Origin: Alphaproteobacteria bacterium
GTDB taxonomy: Bacteria; Pseudomonadota; Alphaproteobacteria; Rhodobacterales; Rhodobacteraceae
Direction: 5' to 3'
NCBI GenBank assembly: GCA_030424865.1
Contig: JAUHVR010000020.1
Coordinates: 1 to 64,000, forward strand
Length of the DNA: 64,000 nt
Of this stretch, positions 46,649 through 56,796 are shown piece by piece. Within the stretch, counting starts at the first letter, position 1, and every line of letters starts with the position of its first letter. Under the pieces are notes generated by a model. That model saw nothing but the letters and a program-made list of their open reading frames with translations, was not told the DNA's origin and did no database searches. A program made the translations under genes and the position numbers.

Positions 46649-46707
46649 GTAGGGCGGGGTTTACCCCGCCTTCCCTGGAACATTCGGCGGGGTGAACCCC
46701 GCCCTAC
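46649..46707. repeat. REP-like inverted repeat between sucC and sucD
   Basis: GTAGGGCGGGGTTTACCCCGCC and, 15 bp later, GGCGGGGTGAACCCCGCCCTAC form a near-perfect 22-bp inverted pair, each arm itself self-complementary (GGCGGGGT..ACCCCGCC). The G-T-A-G-G-G ends recall bacterial REP/BIME elements. It lies in the 74-bp gap between two coupled subunit genes. Confidence 0.7.
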
Positions 46708-46720
46708 GAAGGAACGCAAT

Positions 46721-47608
46721 ATGGCAGTCCTCATCGACGAAAACACCAAAGTGATCTGTCAGGGCCTCACCGGCTCGCAGGGCACATTCCACACTGAACA
46801 GGCCATCGCCTATGGCACCAAGATGGTCGGCGGCGTGACCCCCGGCAAGGGTGGTCAGACCCACCTGGACCTGCCGGTCTTCAACTCGGTGCACGAAGCG
46901 ATGCACGTCACCGAAGCAAACGCCAGCGTCATCTACGTCCCCCCGCCCTTTGCGGCGGACTCGATCCTCGAGGCGATCGACGCCGAGATGCCCCTGATCG
47001 TCTGCATCACCGAGGGCATCCCGGTTCTGGACATGATGAAGGTGCAGCGCGCGCTGGAAGGCTCGAAATCGCGCCTGATCGGCCCGAACTGCCCCGGTGT
47101 CATTACACCGGACGCCTGCAAAATCGGCATTATGCCGGGCCACATCCACAAGCGCGGCAGCTGCGGCGTTGTCTCGCGCTCGGGCACGCTGACCTACGAG
47201 GCGGTCAAGCAGACCACAGACATGGGCCTGGGCCAGTCCTCGGCTGTGGGCATCGGCGGCGACCCCATCAAGGGCACCGAGCACATCGACGTGCTGGAGA
47301 TGTTCCTGGCCGATGACGAGACGCAGTCGATCATCATGATCGGCGAAATCGGCGGCTCGGCAGAAGAAGACGCCGCGCAGTTCCTGGCGGACGAAAAGAA
47401 AAAGGGCCGCTGGAAGCCGACCGCTGGCTTCATCGCCGGCCGCACGGCCCCTCCGGGCCGCCGCATGGGCCACGCGGGCGCGATTGTCGCCGGCGGCAAA
47501 GGCGGCGCCGAGGACAAGATCGAAGCCATGCGCTCGGCCGGCATCGTCGTGGCGGACAGCCCGGCGACCCTGGGTGAAGCCGTGCAGGAAGCGATCAACA
47601 ACGGCTAA
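46721..47608 (+). CDS. sucD: Succinyl-CoA synthetase alpha subunit
   Basis: A 295-residue CoA-binding subunit. [15 protein letters not shown] is the nucleotide/CoA fold start, [10 protein letters not shown] the signature, and the catalytic phospho-His is in [21 protein letters not shown] stands before the ATG. Partner of the sucC product. Confidence 0.97.
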   Translation: MAVLIDENTKVICQGLTGSQGTFHTEQAIAYGTKMVGGVTPGKGGQTHLDLPVFNSVHEAMHVTEANASVIYVPPPFAADSILEAIDAEMPLIVCITEGIPVLDMMKVQRALEGSKSRLIGPNCPGVITPDACKIGIMPGHIHKRGSCGVVSRSGTLTYEAVKQTTDMGLGQSSAVGIGGDPIKGTEHIDVLEMFLADDETQSIIMIGEIGGSAEEDAAQFLADEKKKGRWKPTAGFIAGRTAPPGRRMGHAGAIVAGGKGGAEDKIEAMRSAGIVVADSPATLGEAVQEAINNG

Positions 47609-47673
47609 CCAAGCCTCTGGCGGGACGGGCACCGGTCTGTCCCGCCACACTGACAAACCGACGGACCACACGA

Positions 47674-48015
47674 ATGACGATCCGCCCAACAGCAGGTATT
47701 TGCATGATCAGCGTTCTGGCGCTGGCCGCGTGCGACACGACCGCCTCGAACCATCGCGCGGCGTATGTCGAACGAAATGGCATGCTGGTCGAAGTGCCTT
47801 ATGACTATGCGGATGCCGCCGCCGAAGCGCCCGAGCTTCTGGATGCCATCGCGCGCAACCCCAGCGCCGCTGATGTCGATGCGCGCCTGCAAGGTCGTGA
47901 CATCACTGACCTGTCGGACGCCGAGATTGCCGATCTTTCCCTGATCGCCGCCCGAGAAATCTGTAATATTCCCGAAGGTGTGCCGATCACGGCCACAACG
48001 CCCTGCAATTTTTGA
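47674..48015 (+). CDS. Small predicted lipoprotein
   Basis: A 113-residue protein with a lipoprotein signal ending in the lipobox LALAAC (Cys20), so it should be membrane-anchored. The mature part is acidic (DYADAAAEAPELLDAIA, DITDLSDAEIADLS) with two late cysteines. An internal ATG at 47704 would give a shorter signal. It lies between sucD and sucA, a gap where Rhodobacteraceae often carry small genes; function unknown. Confidence 0.65.
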   Translation: MTIRPTAGICMISVLALAACDTTASNHRAAYVERNGMLVEVPYDYADAAAEAPELLDAIARNPSAADVDARLQGRDITDLSDAEIADLSLIAAREICNIPEGVPITATTPCNF

Positions 48016-48047
48016 CCTTTCGCCGCAGCCCTGAGTGAGGAGTTATA

Positions 48048-51014
48048 ATGACAGACCAAAGCCCAAACGACCTCTTCCACGCCTCTTCGTTCATGCAGGG
48101 GCACAACGCGGCCTATCTGGAACAGATGTATGCCCGCTACGCCAGCGACCCCGCCTCGGTTGACGCGGCCTGGGCCGAGTTCTTTCGCCAGCTGGGCGAT
48201 GCGGAGCTGGACGTCAAAGCCGAAGCCTCGGGACCCTCTTGGGCGCGCGGCGACTGGCCTCCGCAGCCTGCGGATGATCTGACCAGCGCGCTGACCGGCG
48301 AATGGCCGCTTGCGCCGGCTGAGGCAAAGGGCGCAAAGGACAAGATCAAGGCCAAGGCGGCCGAAAAAGGCGTCGAGGTCACGGACGAGGCGATCCAGCG
48401 CGCTGTTCTGGACTCGATCCGGGCGCTGATGCTGATCCGGGCCTACCGGATCCGAGGTCACCTGGCCGCCGATCTGGACCCGCTGGGCATGCGTGAACCC
48501 GTTCCGCACCCCGAGCTGGATCCCAAGTCCTATGGGTTCACCGAAACCGACATGGACCGCCCGATCTTTATCGACAACGTGCTGGGGCTGCAGGTCGCCA
48601 GCATGCGCCAGATCGTCGAGATCGTGAAGCGGACCTACTGCGGCACCTTTGCGCTGCAGTACATGCATATCTCGAACCCCGAAGAGGCCGCCTGGCTGAA
48701 AGAGCGGATCGAGGGGTACGACAAGGAAATCCGCTTTACCCGTGAAGGCCGCAAGGCGATCCTGAACAAGATGGTCGAGGCCGAGGGCTTTGAAAAGTTC
48801 CTGCACGTCAAATACATGGGCACCAAGCGCTTTGGTCTGGACGGCGGCGAAAGCCTGATCCCCGCGATGGAGCAGATCATCAAGCGCGGCGGCAACCTGG
48901 GTGTGCGGGACATCGTCATCGGCATGCCGCACCGAGGCCGTCTGAGCGTTCTGGCAAACGTGATGCAAAAGCCCTACAAGGCGATTTTCAACGAATTCCA
49001 GGGCGGCAGCTTCAAGCCCGAAGATGTCGACGGCTCGGGCGACGTGAAGTACCACCTCGGTGCCAGCTCGGACCGCGAATTTGACGGCAACACGGTGCAC
49101 CTGTCGCTGACCGCGAACCCCTCGCACCTCGAGGCGGTGAACCCGGTGGTTCTGGGCAAGGTCCGCGCCAAGCAGGACCAGTTGGGTGATGACGCCCGCA
49201 CCGCGGTCCTGCCGATCCTGCTGCACGGCGATGCGGCCTTTGCGGGCCAGGGCGTTGTGGCGGAATGCTTCGCTCTGTCGGGTCTGCGCGGTCACAAGAC
49301 CGGCGGAACGATCCACATCGTTGTGAACAACCAGATCGGGTTCACCACCGCACCGCACTTCTCGCGCAGCTCGCCCTATCCGACGGACAACGCGCTGGTG
49401 GTCGAGGCGCCGATCTTCCACGTCAACGGCGACGACCCCGAGGCCGTGGTGCACGCCGCCAAGGTGGCGACCGAGTTCCGGCAGAAGTTCAACAAAGACG
49501 TCGTTATCGACATGTTCTGCTACCGCCGGTTTGGCCACAACGAGGGCGACGAGCCCATGTTCACCAACCCGATCATGTACAAAAAGATCAAGGGCCACAA
49601 AACGACCCTGTCGCTGTACACCGAACGGCTGGTCAAGGATGGCCTGATCCCCGAAGGCGAAATCGAGGACATGAAGGCCGCCTTCCAGGCGCATCTGAAC
49701 GAAGAGTTCGAAGCCGGCAAGGTCTACAAGCCGAACAAGGCGGACTGGCTGGACGGCCGCTGGAGCCATCTCGACAAGCAAGAGAAGGAAAACTACCAGC
49801 GCGGCGCAACAGCGATCAAGCAAGAGACCCTGGCCGAGATTGGCGTTGCCCTGACCCGCCAGCCCGAAGGCTATCCGCTGCACAAGACCGTGGGCCGTCT
49901 TCTGGAATCGAAGAAAGCGATGTTCGAAACCGGCAAGGGCTTTGATTGGGCCACCGCCGAGGCGCTGGCATTCGGCTCACTCATGACCGAAGGCTGCCCG
50001 GTCCGTCTGGCTGGTCAGGACTCGACGCGCGGCACCTTCAGCCAACGCCACTCGGGCTTTGTGAACCAGGAAACGGAAGAGCGCTACTACCCGCTGAACC
50101 ACATCCGTGAAGGCCAGGCGCGCTACGAAGTTATTGACTCGGCGCTGTCGGAGTATGCGGTTCTGGGCTTCGAATACGGCTATTCGCTGGCCGAACCGAA
50201 CGCGCTGACCCTGTGGGAAGCGCAGTTTGGTGACTTCGCCAACGGCGCGCAGATCATGTTCGACCAGTTCATCAGCTCGGGCGAATCGAAATGGCTGCGG
50301 ATGTCGGGCCTGACGGTCCTGCTGCCGCATGGCTTCGAAGGCCAGGGCCCGGAACACAGCTCGGCCCGTCTGGAACGGTTCCTGCAGATGTGTGGTCAGG
50401 ACAACTGGATCGTCGCGAACTGCACCACGCCCGCGAACTACTTCCACATCCTGCGCCGCCAGCTGCACCGCAGCTTCCGCAAGCCGCTGATCCTGATGAC
50501 GCCCAAGTCGCTCTTGCGCCACAAGCTCTGCACCTCGACGGTCGAGGACTTCACCGAAGGCTCCAGCTTCCACCGGGTGCTTTGGGACGACGCGGAAAAG
50601 GGCAACTCGGACACGCAACTGGTGTCGGACGACAAGATCAAGCGCGTCGTCATGTGCTCGGGCAAGGTCTACTTCGACCTGCTGGAAGAGCGCGACGCAC
50701 GCGGCATCGACGATGTCTATCTGATGCGGGTCGAGCAGTTCTATCCCTTCCCCGCCATCTCGGCGGTCAAAGAGCTGGAACGTTTCAAGCAGGCCGAGAT
50801 CGTCTGGTGCCAGGAAGAGCCCAAGAACCAGGGCGCCTGGACCTTTATCGAACCCAACATCGAATGGGTTCTGGGCCGCATCGGCGCCACCCACACCCGG
50901 CCCCGCTACGTGGGCCGCGCCACATCCGCCTCGCCCGCAACGGGCCTGGCCAGCCAACACAAAGCACAGCAATCCGCCCTCGTGAACGAGGCGCTGACCA
51001 TCGAAGGAAACTGA
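48048..51014 (+). CDS. sucA: 2-oxoglutarate dehydrogenase E1 component
   Basis: A 988-residue thiamine-diphosphate enzyme, full length. The N-terminal [19 protein letters not shown] segment is used for E2 binding. ThDP is held by [14 protein letters not shown] and the later [12 protein letters not shown] (with NNQIGFTT); the pyrimidine-side domain has [15 protein letters not shown] and [21 protein letters not shown] lies before the ATG. It decarboxylates 2-oxoglutarate and passes the succinyl group to the SucB lipoyl arms. Its stop is 4 bp from the sucB start. Confidence 0.98.
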   Translation: MTDQSPNDLFHASSFMQGHNAAYLEQMYARYASDPASVDAAWAEFFRQLGDAELDVKAEASGPSWARGDWPPQPADDLTSALTGEWPLAPAEAKGAKDKIKAKAAEKGVEVTDEAIQRAVLDSIRALMLIRAYRIRGHLAADLDPLGMREPVPHPELDPKSYGFTETDMDRPIFIDNVLGLQVASMRQIVEIVKRTYCGTFALQYMHISNPEEAAWLKERIEGYDKEIRFTREGRKAILNKMVEAEGFEKFLHVKYMGTKRFGLDGGESLIPAMEQIIKRGGNLGVRDIVIGMPHRGRLSVLANVMQKPYKAIFNEFQGGSFKPEDVDGSGDVKYHLGASSDREFDGNTVHLSLTANPSHLEAVNPVVLGKVRAKQDQLGDDARTAVLPILLHGDAAFAGQGVVAECFALSGLRGHKTGGTIHIVVNNQIGFTTAPHFSRSSPYPTDNALVVEAPIFHVNGDDPEAVVHAAKVATEFRQKFNKDVVIDMFCYRRFGHNEGDEPMFTNPIMYKKIKGHKTTLSLYTERLVKDGLIPEGEIEDMKAAFQAHLNEEFEAGKVYKPNKADWLDGRWSHLDKQEKENYQRGATAIKQETLAEIGVALTRQPEGYPLHKTVGRLLESKKAMFETGKGFDWATAEALAFGSLMTEGCPVRLAGQDSTRGTFSQRHSGFVNQETEERYYPLNHIREGQARYEVIDSALSEYAVLGFEYGYSLAEPNALTLWEAQFGDFANGAQIMFDQFISSGESKWLRMSGLTVLLPHGFEGQGPEHSSARLERFLQMCGQDNWIVANCTTPANYFHILRRQLHRSFRKPLILMTPKSLLRHKLCTSTVEDFTEGSSFHRVLWDDAEKGNSDTQLVSDDKIKRVVMCSGKVYFDLLEERDARGIDDVYLMRVEQFYPFPAISAVKELERFKQAEIVWCQEEPKNQGAWTFIEPNIEWVLGRIGATHTRPRYVGRATSASPATGLASQHKAQQSALVNEALTIEGN

Positions 51015-51018
51015 CCCA

Positions 51019-52524
51019 ATGAGCACTGAAGTACGCGTTCCAACGCTGGGTGAATCGGTCACCGAGGCCACCGTCGCCACCTGGTTCAAGAAACCCGGTG
51101 ATGCCGTCGCCGTGGACGAAATGCTGTGTGAACTGGAAACCGACAAGGTCACGGTCGAGGTCCCCTCGCCCGTCGCCGGCACTCTGGGTGAAATCGTTGC
51201 CGCCGAAGGCGAAACCGTGGGTGTCGACGCCCTGCTGGCGATGATCGGCGAAGGCGCCGGCGCCGCAGCGGCCCCCTCCGCAGCCCCTGCCCCGGCGGCC
51301 GAGGCCGCACCCGCCGCCGCGGGTGGCGACAGCACCGATGTCATGGTGCCCACCCTGGGCGAGTCGGTGACCGAAGCCACCGTATCGACCTGGTTCAAGG
51401 CGGTCGGCGACACCGTCGCGCAGGACGAGATGCTGTGCGAGCTGGAAACCGACAAGGTCTCGGTCGAGGTGCCCGCCCCCGCTGCTGGCACCCTGGTCGA
51501 AATCCTGGCCCCCGAAGGCGCCACGGTCGAGGCATCAGCCAAACTGGCCGTGATCTCGGGCTCGGGCGCCGCCGCGGCCCCTGCCCCCGCCGCCGCACCG
51601 GCCCCCGCCGTTGCCGCGCCTGCGGGCAAAGACGTCAAGGATGCGCCCTCGGCCGAGAAGGCCATGGCCGAAGCGGGCCTGACCCGCGGTCAGGTCTCGG
51701 GCTCGGGCCGCGATGGCCGCGTGATGAAGGAAGACGTCGCAGCCGCCGTCGCAGCCGCCGCAGCGGCACCCGCACCGGCCCCGGTCGTCGCCGCACCGCG
51801 CGCGCCGGTCCCGGCGGATGACGCCGCCCGCGAAGAGCGCGTGAAAATGACCCGCCTGCGCCAGACCATCGCCAAGCGTCTGAAAGACAGCCAGAACACG
51901 GCGGCGATGCTGACGACCTACAACGAGGTCGACATGACCGAGGTCATGGCCCTGCGCAAACAGTACAAGGACCAGTTCGAAAAGAAACACGGCGTCCGCC
52001 TGGGCTTCATGTCCTTCTTCACCAAGGCTTGCTGCCACGCGCTGAAAGAGGTGCCCGAGGTGAATGCCGAGATCGACGGCACCGACATCGTCTACAAGAA
52101 CTTCGTCCACATGGGCGTCGCCGCCGGCACGCCTACGGGCCTGGTGGTTCCGGTCATCCGTGACGCCGATGCGATGAGCTTTGCGGCCATCGAAAAGGCC
52201 ATCGCCGAAAAGGGCAAACGCGCCCGCGACGGCAAGCTCTCGATGGCCGAGATGCAGGGCGGCACCTTCACCATCTCGAACGGCGGCGTCTACGGCTCGC
52301 TGATGTCCTCGCCGATCCTGAACCCCCCGCAGTCGGGCATCCTGGGCATGCACAAGATCCAGGACCGCCCGATGGTCATCAACGGAGAGATCAAGATCCG
52401 CCCGATGATGTACCTGGCGCTGAGCTATGACCACCGCATCGTCGACGGCAAAGGCGCCGTGACCTTCCTGGTGCGCGTGAAAGAAGCGCTCGAGGATCCG
52501 CGCCGGTTGTTGATGGATCTTTGA
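51019..52524 (+). CDS. sucB: 2-oxoglutarate dehydrogenase E2 with two lipoyl domains
   Basis: A 501-residue dihydrolipoyl succinyltransferase. Two lipoyl domains are present, about residues 3-78 and 105-180, each with the lysine-bearing ETDKV (ETDKVTVEV and ETDKVSVEV), joined by Ala/Pro-rich linkers. Escherichia coli SucB has one. A peripheral-subunit-binding region ([20 protein letters not shown], about residues 218-237) and the catalytic domain with [13 protein letters not shown] follow. The Ala/Pro-rich linkers are very GC-rich. Doubling lipoyl domains is common in alphaproteobacteria. Confidence 0.95.
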   Translation: MSTEVRVPTLGESVTEATVATWFKKPGDAVAVDEMLCELETDKVTVEVPSPVAGTLGEIVAAEGETVGVDALLAMIGEGAGAAAAPSAAPAPAAEAAPAAAGGDSTDVMVPTLGESVTEATVSTWFKAVGDTVAQDEMLCELETDKVSVEVPAPAAGTLVEILAPEGATVEASAKLAVISGSGAAAAPAPAAAPAPAVAAPAGKDVKDAPSAEKAMAEAGLTRGQVSGSGRDGRVMKEDVAAAVAAAAAAPAPAPVVAAPRAPVPADDAAREERVKMTRLRQTIAKRLKDSQNTAAMLTTYNEVDMTEVMALRKQYKDQFEKKHGVRLGFMSFFTKACCHALKEVPEVNAEIDGTDIVYKNFVHMGVAAGTPTGLVVPVIRDADAMSFAAIEKAIAEKGKRARDGKLSMAEMQGGTFTISNGGVYGSLMSSPILNPPQSGILGMHKIQDRPMVINGEIKIRPMMYLALSYDHRIVDGKGAVTFLVRVKEALEDPRRLLMDL

Positions 52525-52611
52525 CTATTGGGTTCGGAAGTCAGTTGTTGGCAGGTGGTATTCATTGACCAAACTGAGGCCACCTGAAGCTTTTGCAATG
52601 GGAAGTTCCAA

Positions 52612-52905
52612 ATGGGTTTCTTTGCTGGTTGCGCGATAATCGCCTTGCTAGTGAAAGCCATTTGGGACTTCGCTAGTAGCAAAAAGGATAGGGAGAAGAT
52701 CATTCTGGAGTATCGGCAGAAGCCGAGGTCGCACGTCTTTCTCGTAGTCCAATTGGTTTTCTTTCTTATGTTCTTTTTGGGGATCTTTATTCCGACAGTC
52801 GGTTCTACAAGAATAGGCGGTCTGGATTTGCAAGTATGGCAAGTGGGAGGGCTTGGTTTCTTCGTAATGTGGGTCGCCAAATCGGTACTCAAAATTGAGA
52901 GCTAA
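52612..52905 (+). CDS. Small membrane protein, AT-rich
   Basis: A 97-residue protein with three hydrophobic stretches (about 3-20, 42-62, 76-92) and a basic, charged segment between the first two (ASSKKDREKIILEYRQKPRS). GGGAAG stands before the ATG. Base composition is clearly lower in GC than the adjacent sucB and lpdA, and it interrupts an otherwise tight 2-oxoglutarate dehydrogenase block, suggesting a foreign insert. No family recognised. Confidence 0.55.
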   Translation: MGFFAGCAIIALLVKAIWDFASSKKDREKIILEYRQKPRSHVFLVVQLVFFLMFFLGIFIPTVGSTRIGGLDLQVWQVGGLGFFVMWVAKSVLKIES

Positions 52906-52914
52906 GGACAATCC

Positions 52915-53313
52915 ATGACCCCCGAACTCACCGCCCTCACCCTCGCCGCGCTCTTGCAGGTTGTCCAATTCGCTCTGATGGCCATCCCCGCCAACCTCGA
53001 ACTCGGTACCGCCAAGACCCTCTCCCCTCGTGACGGCGCCCCGCTCGAGTCGCAGCTTTCCCCCAAAACCGCCCGCCTCCTGCGCGCGATGAACAACCAC
53101 TTCGAGGGGTTGATCCTCTTTGGCATCGCCTGTCTCGTCATCACCTTCTCTGATCAGGGCAATGCGCTGACCGCCGCCTGCGCTGCCCTCTACCTGATCG
53201 CCCGCGTCCTCTACATCCCGGCCTACTACTGGGGCCTCACCCCCTGGCGCACCCTCATCTGGTGCGCAGGTTTCGGCGCCACGACCCTCATGCTGATCTC
53301 AGCCCTCTTATGA
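52915..53313 (+). CDS. MAPEG-family membrane protein
   Basis: A 132-residue protein with four hydrophobic segments. RAMNNHFEGLILFGIACLV and ARVLYIPAYYWG are MAPEG signatures (glutathione S-transferase-like membrane enzymes). It lies between sucB and lpdA. Role in detoxification is the family expectation, not shown here. Confidence 0.8.
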   Translation: MTPELTALTLAALLQVVQFALMAIPANLELGTAKTLSPRDGAPLESQLSPKTARLLRAMNNHFEGLILFGIACLVITFSDQGNALTAACAALYLIARVLYIPAYYWGLTPWRTLIWCAGFGATTLMLISALL

Positions 53314-53315
53314 CC

Positions 53316-53361
53316 TTCATCTTTCCCTAAATACTCCGGGGGGACAGGGGGCAGCGCCCCC
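53316..53361 (+). terminator. Recurring intergenic element with GC hairpin
   Basis: TTCATCTTTCCCTAAATACTC (53316-53336) followed by GGGGGC-AGC-GCCCCC (53347-53361). A near-identical first half, TTCATCTTTCC then AGAAATACTC, reappears at 60643-60663 behind another gene. Such elements are frequent at gene ends in Rhodobacteraceae as I recall; probably a 3' end or terminator signal. Confidence 0.5.
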
Positions 53362-53393
53362 AAGACCCGGCCAACAACAAAGGACCACATCTC

Positions 53394-54788
53394 ATGGCAA
53401 ACTACGACGTCATCGTCATCGGCTCCGGCCCCGGCGGCTATGTGGCCGCCATCCGCTGCGCCCAGCTTGGCCTGAAAACCGCCTGCGTCGAGGGCCGCGA
53501 AACGCTCGGCGGCACCTGCCTGAACGTCGGCTGCATCCCGTCCAAGGCGCTGCTGCATGCCAGCCACCAGCTGCACGAGGCCGAACACAACTTCGCCAAG
53601 ATGGGCCTCAAGGGCAAAAGCCCCTCGGTCGACTGGCCACAGATGCTGGCCTACAAGGACGATGTCATCGGCCAGAACACCAAGGGCATCGAGTTCCTGT
53701 TCAAGAAGAACAAGATCGACTGGCTCAAGGGCTGGGGCAGCATCCCCGCCGCGGGCAAAGTCCAGGTCGGTGACGAGGTGCACGAGGCCAAGAACATCAT
53801 CATCGCCTCTGGCTCCGAACCCTCCTCGGTTCCCGGCGCCGAGGTCACCATCGACGAAAAAATCGTCGTCACCTCGACCGGCGCGCTGGAACTGGGCAAG
53901 ATCCCCAAGAAGATGGTTGTGATCGGCGCGGGTGTGATCGGCCTCGAAATGGGCTCGGTTTACGCGCGTCTGGGCACCGAGGTGCATGTTGTCGAATTCC
54001 TCGACCACATCACGCCGGGCATGGACGGCGAGGTGCAAAAGACCTTCCTGAAACTGCTGAAAAAGCAGGGCCTGAAGTTCACGCTCGGCGCCGCCGTGCA
54101 AAAGGTCGAAACGCTGAAAACCAAGGCCAAGGTCACCTACAAGCTGCGCAAGGACGACAGCGAGGCGACAATGGACGCGGACGTGGTGCTGGTGGCGACC
54201 GGCCGCAAACCCTATACCGACGGGCTGGGGCTCGAGGCGCTGGGTGTGGCCATGTCCCCCCGCGGCCAGATCCAGACCGACGCGCAGTGGCGCACCAATG
54301 TGCCCGGCATCTACGCCATCGGTGACTGCATCGACGGCCCGATGCTGGCCCACAAGGCCGAGGACGAAGGCATGGCAGCCGCCGAGGTCATCGCGGGCAA
54401 ACATGGCCACGTGAACTATGGCGTCATCCCCGGCGTGATCTACACCCACCCCGAGGTCTCGAACGTCGGCGCCACCGAGGAACAGCTCAAGGAAGAGGGC
54501 CGTGCCTACAAGGTTGGCAAATTCTCGTTCATGGGCAACGGCCGCGCCAAGGCGGTCTTTGCGGGCGACGGCTTTGTAAAGATCCTGGCGGACAAGGCCA
54601 CCGACCGCATTCTTGGTGCGCATATCATCGGACCCGGCGCGGGCGATCTGATCCACGAGATCTGTGTCGCGATGGAATTCGGCGCTTCGGCCGAGGATCT
54701 GGCCCTGACCTGTCACGCCCACCCGACATATTCCGAGGCCGTGCGCGAAGCGGCCCTGGCCTGCGGTGACGGTCCGATCCACATGTGA
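53394..54788 (+). CDS. lpdA: Dihydrolipoamide dehydrogenase (E3)
   Basis: A 464-residue flavoprotein. [11 protein letters not shown] binds FAD; the redox disulfide is in [33 protein letters not shown] binds NAD; the dimer-interface His-Glu pair is in [15 protein letters not shown]. It reoxidises the lipoyl arms of SucB and possibly other 2-oxo acid dehydrogenases. It lies close downstream of sucAB, but two small genes separate them. Confidence 0.97.
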   Translation: MANYDVIVIGSGPGGYVAAIRCAQLGLKTACVEGRETLGGTCLNVGCIPSKALLHASHQLHEAEHNFAKMGLKGKSPSVDWPQMLAYKDDVIGQNTKGIEFLFKKNKIDWLKGWGSIPAAGKVQVGDEVHEAKNIIIASGSEPSSVPGAEVTIDEKIVVTSTGALELGKIPKKMVVIGAGVIGLEMGSVYARLGTEVHVVEFLDHITPGMDGEVQKTFLKLLKKQGLKFTLGAAVQKVETLKTKAKVTYKLRKDDSEATMDADVVLVATGRKPYTDGLGLEALGVAMSPRGQIQTDAQWRTNVPGIYAIGDCIDGPMLAHKAEDEGMAAAEVIAGKHGHVNYGVIPGVIYTHPEVSNVGATEEQLKEEGRAYKVGKFSFMGNGRAKAVFAGDGFVKILADKATDRILGAHIIGPGAGDLIHEICVAMEFGASAEDLALTCHAHPTYSEAVREAALACGDGPIHM

Positions 54789-54798
54789 CCGAGAAGCG

Positions 54799-54862
54799 GG
54801 GCCAAGCAATTGGCCCTTGCTGATGCGTGTTTCAACCATGCACATGGGCGTGGTTGAAACAC
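54799..54862 (+). repeat. Two hairpins after lpdA
   Basis: GGGCCA-AGCAAT-TGGCCC (54799-54816) and a long perfect 12-bp stem GTGTTTCAACCA / TGGTTGAAACAC (54827-54838 / 54851-54862). No T-run follows, so they may protect the 3' end of the lpdA mRNA rather than terminate it. Confidence 0.45.
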
Positions 54863-54880
54863 CGGCATCCCTTGCCAAAA

Positions 54881-54898
54881 AGAAGGCTTCGGCCTTCT
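54881..54898 (-). terminator. Terminator of the small zinc-ribbon-like gene
   Basis: AGAAGGC-TTCG-GCCTTCT, followed on the minus strand by TTTTGGC. It lies 46 bp beyond the stop at 54945. Confidence 0.5.
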
Positions 54899-54944
54899 GA
54901 AATGCCGTCTCACCTGCGCACTGGCGACCCGCCAATTCCCCGGG

Positions 54945-55136
54945 TCAGACGCCGCGGTCGATTGTGCTGGTTTTGCAGCACGAACACACCCAATCGGCAG
55001 TTCCATCGACCGGGCGACCGGCGCTCTTCAGGTCGTGGTGAGACACGATTTGCTGCTTGCCGCAGGACGGACAGAAAGCAAGCGCAAAGAAATCCGGGAC
55101 GTGTGTGACCTTGGGCGGAGCGGGATTGCAGACCAT
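54945..55136 (-). CDS. Small zinc-ribbon-like hypothetical protein
   Basis: A 63-residue protein with two Cys pairs, FCPSCGKQ and WVCSCCKTST, about 30 residues apart, which could bind one zinc ion. AAGGAA precedes the ATG. A single His pair (SHHDLKSAG) lies between them. No named family recognised; it might be a small nucleic-acid-binding or chaperone-like protein. The 240 bp behind its start (55137-55376) show only a perfect hairpin CCGCTCCGG / CCGGAGCGG at 55308-55332. Confidence 0.55.
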   Translation of the reverse strand: MVCNPAPPKVTHVPDFFALAFCPSCGKQQIVSHHDLKSAGRPVDGTADWVCSCCKTSTIDRGV

Positions 55137-55376
55137 GGCATTTTCCTTCCGAACGGGCTTTGAGCGTGGCGTGTCGCGCCGGAAGACGCGCTTCCTACAA
55201 CACCCCGTCTACGCAGCTTACCACAAACGGTCGTTTACAGCGATGCAAGCCTACGCCGGGCGACCTGGGCGTGCCGGACTTGGTCAGGTCCCGAACAAAG
55301 ATCATGGCCGCTCCGGGGCTGTTCCGGAGCGGACTAAGTCAAGTGTGATGCCGGGCGAGGTCGGACCACGGGCCGG

Positions 55377-55742
55377 TCACGTTGCCGGAACGCCCCGCAA
55401 AAGCGCGCTGATCTGATCGCGGTGCAGATACAGAACCGCGGCACACATCAATCCGATCACGATGGCAGGCACCGCTGACGGGCCAATGATGAACCAATGC
55501 GTCAGCACGGCCCCGACCATTGTCGCACCAAGCAACGACGCGCCGATCACCTGACGGTTGGGCCACCAGAGCATGGCCGCTCCGACGACCTCGATCAGCC
55601 CCGTGACATATCGAAATCCCTGGCCGAATCCGATGGCCTCGAATGACTCGACCATCATGGGAACGCCTGCGAGTTTCGCGCCGCCCGCGCCGACAAAGAT
55701 CAAGGTAAGCAGGGCGCGCAGCCCCAGGGAAAGATAAGTCAT
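55377..55742 (-). CDS. DoxX-family membrane protein
   Basis: A 121-residue protein with four membrane segments, LIFVGAGGAKLAGVPMM in the first, typical of DoxX/DoxD-like proteins. AGGA precedes the ATG. It is divergent from a LysR gene with a 112-bp gap, and such pairs usually mean the regulator controls the DoxX gene. Function unknown; often linked to quinone or thiol redox stress. Confidence 0.78.
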   Translation of the reverse strand: MTYLSLGLRALLTLIFVGAGGAKLAGVPMMVESFEAIGFGQGFRYVTGLIEVVGAAMLWWPNRQVIGASLLGATMVGAVLTHWFIIGPSAVPAIVIGLMCAAVLYLHRDQISALLRGVPAT

Positions 55743-55854
55743 GTTCAGGTCCTGTCTGTGATTGCTGTTGTCTTGCGGGAAAATGTATGCTGCAAAATAT
55801 TATCTCAATGCGCGTTTCAGCGCGCCATATGCGCGAAAAATGTACAGGTGACGG

Positions 55855-56721
55855 ATGCAAAGATGGTCTGAATTGCGAACCGCCTATCAGGTTGCCAAGG
55901 AGGGCACCGTCAGCGGTGCCGCGCGCGCGCTGGGGGTGCACAGGGCGACGGTGAACCGCCATATCGATGGCCTTGAAGACGAACTTGGCGCCCCGATATT
56001 TATCCGAAATCCAAAGGGTTACGCCCTGACTGAACTTGGCCAGGATCTGCTGAAGGTCGCGCAGAAAACCGAAGACCTGTTCGAGGATCTGGTCGGTCGT
56101 GCCAAAGGCCGCGACGGATCGATCGAAGGGGAAATCAAGATCACCTCGCTTTTGCCGCTGACAAGCGTGCTGATGAAACCCATCGCGGCCTTCAGGTCAG
56201 CCAATCCGAATTGCAGGGTCTCGATCACAACGACGGAAGACTTGCAGCGACTCGAGTATGGCGAGGCGCATCTCGCGTTGCGCGCGGGCCAAAAGCCAGA
56301 ACATCCCGACTACGTGGTCCAGCTTTTTCGGCAGGTCGCACTGAACCTTTACGCCCATGTCGACTATCTAGATCGGATGGGCAGACCGGACGTCCCCGCG
56401 GATCTGGCTCAGCATGAGTTTGTGATGCCCCCAAAGACCGAAAACCGGGTGCCCATCTGGGCCTGGATCACCGAGCACATCGGCGAGCCAACCGTGGCCG
56501 TCACGGCCAACGACCCCATCTTTGTCCGGGACGCCGTTCAATCAGGATTGGGGGTGGGCGTTCTGAGCGAATTTGACGTGGCCGGGAAAGACGAGCTTTG
56601 CGCCCTGCTGCCCGAAAACGAAGATTGGTCCGTTCCGCTTTGGCTGGTCACGCATGTCGACCTGCACAGGACCGAAAAAGTGCAAGAGATGCTGAAACAC
56701 ATCAAAGCGCCGCAAGATTAG
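55855..56721 (+). CDS. LysR-family transcriptional regulator
   Basis: A 288-residue regulator with an N-terminal winged helix, VSGAARALGVHRATVNRHID, followed by IFIRNPKGYALTELGQDLL, and a substrate-binding effector domain. AGGTGA lies before the ATG. It likely controls the divergent DoxX gene. The HTH reads HRATVNRH where most LysR proteins read (Q/S)PSAVSRQ, a mild variant. Confidence 0.82.
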   Translation: MQRWSELRTAYQVAKEGTVSGAARALGVHRATVNRHIDGLEDELGAPIFIRNPKGYALTELGQDLLKVAQKTEDLFEDLVGRAKGRDGSIEGEIKITSLLPLTSVLMKPIAAFRSANPNCRVSITTTEDLQRLEYGEAHLALRAGQKPEHPDYVVQLFRQVALNLYAHVDYLDRMGRPDVPADLAQHEFVMPPKTENRVPIWAWITEHIGEPTVAVTANDPIFVRDAVQSGLGVGVLSEFDVAGKDELCALLPENEDWSVPLWLVTHVDLHRTEKVQEMLKHIKAPQD

Positions 56722-56796
56722 TCCGGATGTGACCTGTGCGCCGTCGCGGCCCCTTTGAACGGGGCATAACGCCGACCACCGCGGCGCGCGCCATGA

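Noticed and set aside
47805-49883. 692-codon frame antisense to sucA and the lipoprotein gene
   Set aside because: A shadow of the sucA third-position GC bias; no start signal and no recognisable domain.
49977-51665. 562-codon frame antisense to sucA and sucB
   Set aside because: Ala/Gly-rich repeat product produced by the lipoyl linkers read backwards.
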